64,000 nt of DNA, taken from NCBI GenBank assembly GCA_963854835.1, contig OY978530.1:16202616-16266615 (forward strand), written 5' to 3'. The notes beneath the pieces were generated by a model. The model searched no databases. It saw nothing but the letters and a program-made list of their open reading frames with translations, and was not told where the DNA came from. This document shows, one piece after another, positions 22,888 through 33,945 of the stretch. A program made the translations under genes and the position numbers. How positions within the stretch are numbered: the stretch's first letter is position 1; every line of letters begins with the position of its first letter. Source of the stretch: Megamerina dolium (lineage: Eukaryota; Arthropoda; Insecta; Diptera; Megamerinidae).

Positions 22888-24129
22888 TGAATGATGCCTC
22901 TTTTAAAATGATGAGCAAGTAAATGGGCTCTTGCACTTACTAAAATCGTGGGAATTGGCAAAACAATTGGTACAGAGCTTGTGCCTTCTGACGACATTAT
23001 AACGTTCTTCTATTGACAACTTTAGGGAATCGGGACATGAGCGAAGAGAATGTGAATTTCTACATAGTGGGCAATTGCGAGTCACAACGTTGTTGTGATA
23101 TATGATGACCTTCTTGGAAACCGTTGGAGGACTGTACGATCGCCTGGGTGGTCGAACCGACCGGGTTGTCGATTCGCGGGCTGGCTAAATGGCCGATTCT
23201 GTGGCTGGATGAGTTGCCGAGAACCACTTCTGATATCGGAGACCGATTCCAAGGTCTGATACCGTTCTGTGAAAAAGGCGTCGAAGTCACTCCACTTCGG
23301 GATTTCTCGATTATTTTTCTGAGACTGCTCCCAAAGACACAGAGTCGTGTCGGGAATCTTCGTCGAACACAAATAGACGAAAATTGCATCCCAATGAGAG
23401 GTGTCAATCTTCAACAGCGTCAGATGTGTGATGCTGTCGTTTATCGTACGTTGTAGTCGTTTCAGGTTTGGGCCGGTTTCTTGGGTTACCGCCTGGAGAT
23501 TGAAAAGAGATTTCAACTGTAAATTGACGAGAATCCTCTTATTTTCATATCTCTCCTCGAGATTGTGCCATGCTAGTGCGAAGCCATCATTAGTCAAGGG
23601 AGTAGACTGAATGATATTATGTGCTTCGCCTCGGGTTTTCTGAAGCAAGTGGTATAATTCTTCCAGTGGCTACAGCTGGGGGTTATTGCGATATAAGGCC
23701 GTAAACATGTCGCAAAAACTTGGCCATGACACATAATCGCCAGAAAAACAGGCTGTATTGAATGGAGGGGAAGGCATGCTCAATATTATGAATCGTGGAA
23801 TTGTGAGTAGTTGGAGTATGAGCAGCGATCGGAGAAGGCACTATAACGGTCAGGTCATGGAGAATGGAGTTAATGCTAGAGAGGCACCGAATATAAGCCA
23901 TCTGGCACTCTCGGTATGCTTTCTTTACCTCTTTTATTCCTTCTACATCTTCCTCCGCAGAGATGATCGATTCCCATGCTGTCCTGCAACTATTCCACAG
24001 GGTCTCGAAATCCTTTCTCTGGATATCCAGTGTGAAAGTGCTGCGGGAATCTTCACTGAGGGTTTGGAAATATCGGTCAAATGTGTGGATTTCCTCCACA
24101 ACAGCTTTAAACCGCTTTACGTTAGACAT
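22888..24129 (-). pseudogene. BEL gag with zinc knuckles
   Basis: Begins MSNVKRFKAVVEEIHTFDRY at 24129, a typical start for BEL gag. A frameshift near 23660 leads to 23082-23648, the capsid-like central part (GFALAWHNLEERYENKRILV, LCLWEQSQK). The nucleocapsid follows at 22903-23085 with CPLCRNSHSLRSC and CTNCFANSHDFSKC, two zinc knuckles that would bind the RNA genome. Several frame changes break it. Confidence 0.75.
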
Positions 24130-24713
24130 CTTTTTATTATTCGGGATAAATTCGGGTTAAAATCAGGGCACGCGCTTTATTGCAATTCAAAATCGTAATT
24201 AAACTTGAATAGCAAGCGATAATATATATTGCGTAACAATTATTTTCTTTTCTTTTCTCAAAATTCTATTTGAAAAAAAATTACGGGAATTTTTTCTTTA
24301 GCGGGATTATTTTACCTAGTGTATTGGAATTTGTCTATATCGTTGAATATAATATACAGTATATAGCGAGAACGAGAAAAATAACAAAACAAACGACTCA
24401 CACGGTCGCGTTGTTTGTGTATAATACAAATATCAAAATATGTTATTTATATTGATTAGGGATTTTGTTATTGCCAATTTAAGTACTAAGTATTTACATT
24501 TACATACAAATGGTTTTTATACAAAAACTTGCGAATTTTGCCCAACGGGTGAAACAAGAAGAAGCACGGCAGTAACAAGAATTATATACTTGTATGGGAG
24601 CAAAGTACCTTTCTATGTACAATCAACCAAAAAAAAAACTTGGATTTATATACGGGGTTAACCACCTTCTGTATATAAACTTATATGTATATTGTACATA
24701 AATTTATAAAAAA
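24130..24713 (-). other. BEL untranslated leader, inner part
   Basis: AT-rich, no supported frame. Lies between gag and the SINE insertion. Confidence 0.5.
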
Positions 24714-25096
24714 TTATATACGCGGGTTAGTGGTTAGTTTGTTCGCCTTCTGATCTGTAGGTCGTGGTTCAATCCCCGGCTGATGCATAACAAATTTAGT
24801 ATCGATAAGATTTTTCTTTCGAACGGTACCCACCTGTCGGCAAGCAATTGGCAATTCTTCCGACAGTAACAACTTGCCATGAAAAAGCTTCTTAAAGAAC
24901 TCTGTGACAAAGCTCAGAAAAAGTGATGTCACAAGTGTTCTGCAGTTCGGAACCGGTTAAAATAAGTAGGCCCCTTCTAATAATGTCCAAAAATTTAAGA
25001 CGCACAACAGTAATGGAAGAGAAGCTCTGCCAATGAGCCCTTTGGGGCTTTATGTGCAACATATTGCTTTATTTTTTTTTATTTTATATACGCGGG
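24714..25096 (+). mobile_element. tRNA-derived SINE with 13-base target duplication
   Basis: SINE at 24727-25083, flanked by TTATATACGCGGG at 24714-24726 and 25084-25096. It is 5'-truncated: the first bases of the tRNA-like head are missing and it starts within the A box (TTAGTGGTTAG). The B-box region GGTTCAATCCC is intact. The 3' end is T-rich (TTTATTTTTTTTTATT), not A-rich. It sits in the leader of the BEL element. Confidence 0.85.
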
Positions 25097-25291
25097 AAGT
25101 GAATATATACCCTTTCACGTGAAAATAAAAACATATATTTCAAACGATATTTTAAATTTTTGTTTAGGGAATGGGTTTTAATTTGGGATTTACGTATTTT
25201 TTGGGCGAGTAAAAATAAACCCGCGATATGGCGATATCAATATCACGTACGTGGGTGGTAAGACTTTAGCTTACCAAGCCGCGCGAGCCAA
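25097..25291 (-). other. BEL untranslated leader, outer part
   Basis: No coding frame. Lies between the SINE and the primer-binding site; includes short GATATC/CGATATC palindromic words. Confidence 0.45.
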
Positions 25292-25309
25292 TCCGGCTCG
25301 AAGGACCAA
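25292..25309 (-). other. BEL primer-binding site
   Basis: The minus strand reads TTGGTCCTTCGAGCCGG immediately after the LTR end AAACA. Placement and form fit a tRNA primer site of a BEL/Pao element; the tRNA is not assigned. Confidence 0.6.
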
Positions 25310-25525
25310 TGTTTCAGTTGGGAGCGAGTGATTGCCGGTTAGCTCGATGATGAGGCACACTTGCCTTTAGATATTTGGCACGCTGGACCTTTTCTTTGCT
25401 TGAAATTGAAATTGAATTTTATTTACCAATTTTCTTTCTTTTATTTGCACTTGACGTATGTATATAGGGTACTAATATGTAAATACATATGTTTTATATG
25501 ACTCGATGGTTTGACTCTTATTATA
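25310..25525 (-). repeat. BEL 5' LTR, outer end lost
   Basis: 216 bases from the right mariner junction TA (25524-25525) to the LTR end ACA at 25310. Its first 65 bases (minus strand) overlap the last 65 of the truncated 3' LTR. Together the two give a full LTR of about 499 bases. Confidence 0.7.
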
Positions 25526-26717
25526 AAGGGTTATCCATTTCGCGGTTTCAAAAGTATAGGGCTAGAATTCGACATCTGTCAAACTGAGTTGTTAAAATAA
25601 TTTCTTTCTTTTTCAGTTCGAAGTCTGACATTTGCGAAAATGGATCGCTTAACCATCGCACAACGCATTAAAATTGTAAAAACCTACTACAAAAATGGTG
25701 ATTCTGCCACAGCCACATATCGTGCTTTAAGAGGAGATTATGGTTTACATAATCGTCCAACTACGCAAGCAATTGTGAAGAAATATGAAGAGACTGGATC
25801 GGTTACAGATATTGTAAGGCCTGTGCATCATGGTTTCGCTCGTACCACCGAAAATATCGCTGCTGTAAGTGAAAGTGTTGCCGAAGACCCGAATGTGTCG
25901 ATTCCTCGTCGTTCTCAGGAATTAGGATGTGTCTTACGGCACATTATGGCGTATTTTGCATTTAGATCTACACCTACATCCATATAAAATCCAGCTCACA
26001 CAACAACTGAAGCCAGCTGACCATTCACAACGTCGTAGATACGTCGAATGGGTGCTTGAACAACAGGCGGTGGACGGCGATTTTTCGAACAAAATTTTCT
26101 TCAGCGACGAAGCAAATTTCTCACTCGGTGGGTATGTTAACAAACAAAATTGTCGTATTTGGGGTTCTGAGAATCCTCAAGTAATTGAAGAGAGGCCACT
26201 ACATCCACAAAAAGTCACTGCTTGGTGCGCTCTTTGGTCCGGAGGTGTGACTGGACCTTACTTCTTCGAAAACGACGATGGAACGACTGTCACCGTGAAT
26301 TCGGAGCGTTATGGTCATATGATAACCGACTTTTTTTTGCCTGCTATTGAAGAATACGACTTAGAGAATATGTGGTTTCAACAAGACGGTGCCACATGCC
26401 ACACAACTCGAGCGAATATGGCTTTATTGCAAGAGAAATTATCTGGCCGCGTAATTCGTCGTGGCGATATCAAGTGCCAACCAAGATCATGCGATTTGAC
26501 ACCGCTTGACTTTTTTTTTGTGGGGCTATAAACCTTTAACTCTTGAGCACCTAAAAACCAACATTCGTCACGTTATGGCTGAGATACCGCCCAATATGTG
26601 TCAAAAAGTGGTCGAAAATTACCTCAAAAGAATCGATGCTTGCAACAATTCGCGTGGTGGTCATTTAAATGATCTAGTTTTTCACACATAATGTTAACGT
26701 TCAAACTTTATAAGAAA
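25526..26717 (+). mobile_element. Mariner-like transposon, right, in BEL 5' LTR
   Basis: Starts AAGGGTTATCCATTTCGCGG directly after TA at 25524-25525. It is oriented away from the BEL element, as a mirror of the left mariner, but inserted at a different TA of the LTR. The 3' terminal repeat is absent; LOA 5' sequence follows the transposase stop. Its first 590 bases differ from the left copy by about 2 percent plus a 9-base deletion and two 1-base indels. Past 26115 the two are identical. Confidence 0.85.
25640..26691 (+). pseudogene. Mariner transposase, frameshifted
   Basis: Starts [17 protein letters not shown]. Compared with the left copy it has lost three residues (the GKI before VKKYEE), and an extra base near 25928 shifts the frame. 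The catalytic half resumes at 25929-26531 (FFSDEANFSLGG, with N where the left copy has H; MWFQQDGATCHT; SCDLTPLDFF). The same 9-T slip as in the left copy near 26518 separates the last 60 codons. Two frameshifts make it inactive. Confidence 0.8.
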
Positions 26718-27053
26718 AAAAATCGGCAAAATCCTCCACTGAACCCGCCTCGAGGGTGCCGACTGGAAATAGATACCACAGTTTAGCCTGTACGATGTCA
26801 GGCGGTATCTAGCTAAGATAAGGGTAAGTTGGTGAGTGTTTGTTACTCTTCAATAGTACAGCATTTGGCAACGTACTCTTATCATGGTCGGAGGTGAGGG
26901 GCTGGATTAAGGTGTTAAGCGATCCGTGCCGAAAATCAGCCTGACTGGGGGCCCCTTTTTCAAATAGCCCAGTCGCTAACGTGAGCTTACGGATACCTGG
27001 CGCCCTCCGTAAAAATTAGCCTTACCTGCGTACTGCGAATCTCTGCGCAGGCG

Positions 27054-28730
27054 GACATTTATTTCTTCGCAACTCGTGGGAACAAGATTGATTCTAAAAA
27101 CCCAAAAACTGGATCTGGGGTTCCGGGGGTGTTAACGGGAGGAACGGCGGACAATAAGGCTTCACCAGAGGCCGAGCTGTTAGCTGCACCACTCGTTCCC
27201 ACCTCTGGAACTCGGAACGAAATTCCTGCAATGGCGGACAGCACTGCCTCATACGAAGTAGTGCTGGTAGCCACGGCGGGAAAAGTAGTGGAGGGGATGG
27301 CGGAAAATGAGGCTTCCATAGAAGCCGAGCTTTTAGCCAGCCCAAAATCAATGGCAGCATCTGTTGCGGCAGACGGAACGGGTCTCGGAAGACCTAAGCC
27401 GGCGGCTGCGACGGTGTTGAATAAAGAGGACGGTGTCACCAGGTCGGCAGGGAAGCCGGTTTGGAGGCAGCGTAAAACATCTGGCCGAACATCTGATGGT
27501 GTGGACGAAGACGATCCTAGTGGAGCGGAATCGTAAGCTTTATCAGGTGTAAGCGAAGAGGACGGAGTCTCAAGAGCAGAGCGAATCCTGTTGAAGAAAC
27601 GGGAGAAGCAGAAGCGAAAGAGACAACGTAAAAAGGCCATGAAGTCGTCGGAGAAGACCATTGAGCAGCTCTCGGGCCAACTCAGTGGACTTCTGCAAGA
27701 TGAGTCGACCTTGGAGGTGGAGAACTCGGGGAAGAGGTTCAGGGGCGATAGATCCGGAACCACTTTGAAAAGTTCAACGCCTGAGGAGCCTCATCCGAAG
27801 ACGACGGAGGGGCCAATTGAGGTGGATGCTGGGAAGGATGGACAACCGTCTCTTGAGAAGGTTGATAATTCTTCCACGCAGACACCAAAAGGGGCAAATG
27901 CTCGGAGAGATGGACGGCCAATTATAAAGGCCGTCAGTCGCTCCGAAAGGAGCTCGAGGCCCAAGCCTAACACGGGTAGAGTAGCTCTGGGAACGACGGG
28001 ACAGGGAAATTCGACGTCGGGAGGTGATGAGAGGGGTGGACAATCTGGAAAGATTGTTAACCCAGCGGACTCACAGTCCTCGAATGCGGTACCTGGGCCG
28101 AGCGGTCTTGGCAGAGCGCCTAAACGTCGGGCTGAACAGGCAAAGGACAAGCCCACCAGGGCGAGGAAGACTTACGCTCAAGTAGCGGAAGCTGACTTCG
28201 TTATGGGAGTCATAGACTTGTCACTAGAGGGGCTTCTGGAGGATACTCATCTGAGTACCTTCAAGGTATCTTTGTTGGATGCTATGGAGTCCCTTGAAGA
28301 CGATGTCAATGACATTGGATTTGTCGGCAGGGCGAGGGTGGAGAGCGGATTGATTGTACTAAGGTGCAAAAATCAGCAATCCAAGCAATAGCTGTGCAAG
28401 CTCCTAATCGGTTTGTGGGAGGGTGCGAAGCTCAAATGTGACAGCCTAACTGCCTTGTCGACAAAGAGGAAGATGGTGATTGTTGCTCATGGCAATGCTG
28501 TGGCCAGCGACATCATCCTCAGAAGGCTGCAGCGCCAGAACGTCTGTGTGAAGGACACTTCCAAATGGAGTGTTATCCGCACAGAAGGGTTTGGCGAGGC
28601 AGAAAGGGCAGGTGTTGTACTCACCGTGCTGTGTCCTAGGGAGGACGCGGAGGCCGTCAGGATCGCAGGGGGGAGACTCAACTGCGGTCTTGAACAGGCC
28701 GTCGTTAAATTCCAGAAGGATGCAGTATGA
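27054..28730 (+). pseudogene. LOA ORF1 with two in-frame stops
   Basis: One continuous frame of about 559 codons broken only by TAA at 27534 and TAG at 28389. The N-terminal part is Ala/Ser/Pro-rich. A very basic block follows (KKREKQKRKRQRKKAMKSS), then a low-complexity middle, then a globular C-terminus (TYAQVAEADFVMGVIDLSL; VIVAHGNAVASDIILRRLQ) as in ORF1 proteins of LOA-like elements, which coat the RNA. Ends FQKDAV. No ATG is evident at the beginning, so the start is uncertain. The left arm has the same two stops. Confidence 0.65.
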
Positions 28731-29412
28731 GGGGTGCGACGCAGCTCCTGGCGTGGGGCTAGTGGCAGATTCTGCAAGGAAGAAGCCATTAGGGCGGGAG
28801 GTGGGCCCGCGCCAGGAACCACTAAATGTGTGTCAACTCAATATTCACTACAGCAAAGCAGCATCAGCAATGATGGTGCGGAGCTTCGATGAGGATGAGC
28901 TTGACATTGCACTGGTTCAGGAGCCCTGGATTCTTCATGGAAGGATCAAAGGCCTATCTGCACAAAAGACCACTTTGTTTTATCCACAAACAGAGGGGAA
29001 GTTGAGGACATGCATTTTAGTTAGACATGGGATACGTGCGATTCTAATGTCTAACTTGTGTTCACCGGATCTCACAGTAGTGAGAATAGGTGACGGTGCG
29101 GGATCATTTATGATCGCATCAGCATACCTTCCATACGATTCTCCAGACGAACCACCTTCGAGAGAGGTGGAAGCTCTAGTGAGATTCTGTGATGGTAAGG
29201 GGGTTGGTCTGATCTTAGGCTGCGATGCCAATGCGCACAGTTCTGTGTGGGGCAGCAGCAATGAAAACTATAGAGGAGATTGTCTACTCGAATTTATAGA
29301 AAGATTTGGTCTACAAGTTGCCAATAGGGGAACAGAACCGACCTTTGTCGACGCACGTCGTTGCGAGGTTATTGATGTTACTCTGACGAATGTCAAAATG
29401 TTGGATAAATTG

Positions 29413-29413
<1 letters not shown>
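28720..29413 (+). pseudogene. LOA ORF2 endonuclease, truncated
   Basis: ATG at 28720 overlaps the ORF1 stop (ATGCAGTATGA). Apurinic-like endonuclease motifs: VCQLNIHYSKAAS (N), DIALVQEPWILHG (E), IASAYLPYDSP, LILGCDANAHSSVWGS (D and N), then PTFVDARRCEVIDVTLTN. The final Ser-Asp-His motif and the whole reverse transcriptase are missing because the frame runs into a (TA)n tract at 29414. It cannot function. Confidence 0.75.

Positions 29414-29503
<90 letters not shown>
29414..29503. repeat. (TA)n microsatellite, right arm
   Basis: About 90 bases of TA. Partner of 11823-11912, with a different length and interruption pattern. Confidence 0.9.
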
Positions 29504-29651
29504 ATACACACAGCCATTCCATATTAAATGCTACTGGTCTTGGATTTCTTTCAAATTTCATGAGCTAAATTCATGTGCGAACTGTTAGAAATGGACCTAA
29601 AAAATGTTAATGCGGTGGCAAAAACCAGAAAAGTTGCTAATAATAGTCATT

Positions 29652-30115
29652 AGTTATATTTTTTCAACACATAGTTGTTCAACGACAATGTCAATGTTGA
29701 CAATGTCAACAAAGAAATGGCAGTGTGATTGACGCAAAATTGAATGCAAATAAGTTATAACAATGAATCGACCTACTGAAGAAATTGCAATGAATCGACC
29801 TACTTAAGAAATTGCAATTTCTTCAGAAATTCTTTTATTAAAAAACGGGGTTAAATTGTAGATTATGTTATATATATTAGGTTATGTAAACTAAGAGAAC
29901 TTCTGAAATGAAGTCAACCAAGATAAGTAGATCACTCGAAAAGCGAGTTAGAGTAATATAAGAGTAAAAACAATATTGTGAAGAAAAACAACATTGTTAA
30001 AAATATATTGTGAAGGAGATAACACACTGTTAAATAAAAGACTATATTGTGAAGAGAAACATTATACATTATACATTATAGGAGTTAGAGTCTTCGAAAG
30101 GAATACGCAACATTT
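29652..30115 (+). repeat. Errantivirus 5' LTR, right arm
   Basis: Bounded downstream by the primer-binding site at 30116. The upstream end AGTTATAT is inferred from the usual errantivirus start AGTTA. Contains two copies of an AATCGACCTACT-AAGAAATTG repeat (about 29763-29815) and three ACATTAT units before 30082. Confidence 0.5.
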
Positions 30116-30135
30116 TGGCGCAGTAGTTAGGATAC
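30116..30135 (+). other. Errantivirus primer-binding site
   Basis: TGGCGCAGTAGTTAGGATAC is close to the tRNA-Ser-complementary site used by 17.6/297-like elements (TGGCGCAGTCGGTAGGAT). Confidence 0.7.
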
Positions 30136-31650
30136 TGCGAAGTATCTTGTAAGACAAGATATTTTAAGTTAAACGTTTAACGCAGTATTAGGATTCCATT
30201 GTTCCCTAGGACATAAACGTCGATTTGTGTTCCATGGTAATATCAGATGTAGGTTAGTATCTCCGTAGATATTGCAATTCAGGAAGTCACCACTTTCGTG
30301 TGGGATTTAATTAAGCAGCATAGCATTTACGAGAAATACGAGCTCATAAAATAGAAAGTACAACACGGTAAAGTATTAGCACCAGGTGAGGAGCTAAACG
30401 CCACATTAGCAGAACTAGGAAACCTTTTAAAAACACAGGGTGAAGCAAGTCTAGTCGTGAAGGACAACTTGGACGCAGCAGAAGCGCAAATAAGAAACCT
30501 CAAATTAAATATTTTGAACCAAGGGTTGCAAGCTGAACAACTAGACGCAAAGAACTTAGAACTCCACAGAATAAATCAGGAGTTATAAGGACTACTTAAG
30601 GAGAGAAATATTTCCGAGGAATTTATAAAAAAAAGAGACTCGAAACCTCCGCGGACGTTAAGCAATTAAGCGCTCTCCAGACTCAAGTAAGAAGTCTTGA
30701 GAGGGAACGCAGTTTGGCGGAGGAGACATCTCTTCGCCGCCGTACACCCGTAAGGAAGATACTTACGATCCCGCAGCCACAAACATCAGACAGAATGCGT
30801 ATAGACGAGATAGCGCAGATGCTTAGTAGAGTAGTTCCAGTACTTACTGGAGCAGAGTCAAAAAATTTGAGAACAGAAGTCTATCAATTTATCTCTGGCC
30901 AGTAAAATAATAAAACCAGTTAGGTTGGAAAACGTCATATCCTGCATTGGCAAAAAAAATTGCGAATTTGGAAAAATTATATACACTTCTAAGGAACACA
31001 TACCTAAAACTAATCCAGTTAGAACGCAACACTCACTAAATATAGTTTTCACGGCAATTACCACAGGAAAGTATAAGTGAATTCGCCAGAAGATTAGACA
31101 AGCTGAAAATAGCCGCAACACAGTGTGTCAAAGTCTCATATGGGGGAAAAGGAGAACATGCACTACTGCATGAGGCAAAGAAATCATTTGTAACGGGCCT
31201 CAGTGACCCAATGCTTAGAATCCATATATTAAGCAAGAAAGGCACGTAAGAGGAACTAGCATAGAAGGCAGTAAATACAAGTATCCTGCTCGAAAGAGAG
31301 CAACACCATTATTAGCTCAATACACCATTAAATTTTTAAGAAACTTACCAGACCCAAACAGGTAACATAGTAGCGTTCCACCACAACAGGAATAACAAGG
31401 TGCCATTTCAGGCAGATCAGTACACACAAAATAAAATAAATCCCCAAAAAAGGAAACCGACTATCTGTTCCTTCTGCGACAAGAAAGGACACACCAGGGA
31501 CGAATGTTTTAAAAGGAAAAATACGTTCTTTTGTATTAAATGTAAGCAATATAAGCATGAGTTCAATCTATTTTGTACGTCGTTTACTAACGATACCAAA
31601 CCGCAAGGGAAATATAGTCCAAAAACAGGTCATAGTAAAGGAAGCCAGTA
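30136..31650 (+). pseudogene. Errantivirus gag, broken
   Basis: Fragments in changing frames. A helical, Glu/Leu/Asn-rich stretch at 30300-30600 looks coiled-coil. At 30714-30905 is a capsid-side segment (MRIDEIAQMLSRVVPVLTG). At 31400-31651 is a nucleocapsid frame with CSFCDKKGHTRDEC and a second CIKCKQYKHEF. The matching region at 54013-55375 confirms the family. Gag would form the particle core. Confidence 0.65.
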
Positions 31651-33945
31651 AAATGTAGGGCCTAATCGGAGTAAGCCCGAAACTAAATGTTTCTTTTGCA
31701 GGAAGACCGGACACAGGATTGCCAACTGACTACGACGGGCCCAGGTACCGCCAATAAACCGGGAACCCCAAAATTTTGCTAAAAATAGGACAGTTGAAAT
31801 GAAAGGTGTCAGTCATGCGTCCTTAGAGATTGCTGACACACCCTTCAAGTCAGATAGCAAGATGGCGGAAGTTGGTAGTCAAGCGTCCAGGGGGATTGTT
31901 GAACCATCTTTCCCATCCAGTAATAACAAACACGGCTGCTGTTTGGGAGTCTCTGATGTAGATGATGTGTTCATTGAGTTTCCGTGTGAGGAAGCAAAAA
32001 ATGGAAAACTCATTTTACTGGTAGACTCTGGGGCAGATAACAGTTTAGTAAAATCAGTAATTAAAATCAAAAATTAATAGTAATTAACAAATACGTTAGC
32101 AAGATAAGGGATTTAAAGAAAAATCTTAGTGGTGCATTCGGAGGATTTGTCACCACGTTAGGACCAATAACATTCCAACATGAAAGGATTAATGATTTGA
32201 ATTTAGAATTACATGTAATATCTGAAGAGAGAAGGATACCGGCAGATGGTATCCTAGGAAGAGACAATTTACGGAATCCATCGGTCCATAACCAGTTAGG
32301 TTGGAAAACGTCATATCCTCAATACTATGAAAAGAAACTGATTTTCTTCTATGAGCGAAAACAGCATTTGATGACTTTACCTCTCAAATTGTTGAACGAG
32401 GTTAATAGAGTACTCCACGCCAGTAAGGTTGTAGTACCAGGGAGAACTATGAGGATAATTCGCTTAAAGGTAAATACCGATTTGGACCCGGTTATAGTGC
32501 AAAAACAAGAAGTTTCTCCTGGAATATTTTTAGTGAGACATTGGGATGTGTCACAAATAATAAAGTTTATACACCAAATCTGAGTACAAATACGAAATCG
32601 TTCACTGTGAGTAATGATATAAGAGTTAATATAGTTAAATTTAATCATCTAGAACATATAGAGTATGATACAGTTTCTAAAATAAATAGCGTTACGGGAA
32701 CGAATAATTACGAGGAGGTTACTAAAATATTAGAAACTGTTAAGTTAGATTCAAACCTAAATATGGAAGAAAGAAAATCGATGGAAGACATCTTCAAGTC
32801 ATTTCACGATTTGTTTTATTTGGAAGGCGATAAATTGTCTTACACAACTGGTATAAAGCACACGATACCAGTAAAGACAGATACCAAAAGTGCATAAGGA
32901 AGAGATTAATAGACAGGAAAATTAAATGTTGGAAGATGAAATAATCTATCCCAGTTCTTCCCCATGGAATTCCCCAATAATATTAGTTCCAAAGAAGGCG
33001 GGGAGCAATGGTTAAAAGAAATGGAGACTAGTTGTTGATTTCAGAAAACTGAATGATGATGGTTTTTCCAATTTCACGCATCGATGAAATATTGGATCAG
33101 TTAGGTCATAGTAGATACTTCACTACACTTGATCTGGTCAGTGGATATCATCAAGTGTTAATGGAAGAGTCTGACAAAGAAAAAACCGCCTTTAGTTAAG
33201 GTGTCGGACATTACGAATTTACAATACCTTTCAGGTTAACGGGAGCACCTACTACTTTTCAAAGATTAATGAATCATGTATTGACTGGACTCCAGGGAAT
33301 AGATTGCTTTGTATATTTGGATGATATTGTTGTCATGAATCGCGTTTGCGGAAACTGTTTGAACTCTTACGTAAACATAACTTAAAACTAAACACAGAGA
33401 AGTGTCAGTTTTTGCGAAAAGATATAGTTCCCAGTAAGATAGGATGTGTCAATAATATTCCTGTTCCAAGAAATAAGAAAGACGCTCAGGCATTCTTAGG
33501 TTTAGTAAACTATTATCGAAAATTTGCTGAAAATATGGCAAGCATGGCGCTACCGAAAAATACCAGAAAGCTTTTGAAAATTTTAACGAGGCAATTTGCT
33601 CTCCACCAATTTTAGCATATCCTGATTTTTCCGAAGCTTTTATGCTGACAACAGATGCCAGCAATGAAGCCTTGGGGGCAGTTCTATCGCAAGGTGAAAT
33701 TAGAAAAGATCGACCAATAGCCTTTGCGTGCAGAGCATTTAGTAATACTGAGAAAAGATATTCCACCATTGAAAAGGACTTCTTGGCTATAGTGTGGGCT
33801 GTAAAGAATTATAGAGCTTATCTACTGGGTAGACCAATCAAAGTCTACACTGACCATCAGCCCTTACGAGGAATTGTCAATCTGAAAGACCAGACTATCT
33901 GGAAATAGAAATAGACTATCTGAATTTGATTTTGAAATAATTTAT
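31651..33945 (+). pseudogene. Errantivirus pol: protease, RT, RNase H
   Basis: A zinc-knuckle trace at 31680-31725 precedes the protease (LILLVDSGADNSLVKS, near 32010-32070). Then come a linker (32197-32897, GILGRDNLR) and the reverse transcriptase at 32930-33340 (VVDFRKLND, YFTTLDLVSGYHQV, CFVYLDDIVV with intact catalytic aspartates). RNase H follows at 33606-33915 (LTTDASNEALGAVLSQ, YSTIEKDFLAIVWAVKNYR, VYTDHQPLRGIV). Frameshifts and stops occur near 31650, 32090, 32900, 33200, 33345 and 33615. Confidence 0.8.

Larger units (their letters stand above)
15808..25525 (-). mobile_element. BEL/Pao LTR retrotransposon (palindrome spacer)
   Basis: A minus-strand BEL/Pao provirus forms the centre of the palindrome. 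Order: partial 5' LTR (25310-25525), primer-binding site, long leader holding a SINE, gag, protease, a Jockey insertion (20358-22177), reverse transcriptase, RNase H, integrase, DUF5641-like end, a downstream zinc-knuckle ORF, polypurine tract, partial 3' LTR (15808-16155). Both LTRs are truncated on the outside by mariners. They share only a 65-base block with two mismatches (15808-15872 and 25461-25525). Confidence 0.85.
26718..29413 (+). mobile_element. LOA-type LINE, 3'-truncated, right arm
   Basis: A GC-richer non-LTR element. Leader 26718-27053, ORF1 to 28730, ORF2 from 28720 overlapping ORF1 by 11 bases, then truncation by (TA)n within the endonuclease. The 5' end abuts the mariner 3' side without its terminal repeat, so one of the two was cut during insertion. 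ORF2 resembles LOA/R1-group endonucleases. Confidence 0.75.

Noticed and set aside
15808..25525. 65-base direct repeat as a large target-site duplication of a composite element
   Set aside because: Position between a BEL polypurine tract/primer site and the mariner TA junctions is better explained by overlap of two truncated LTRs.
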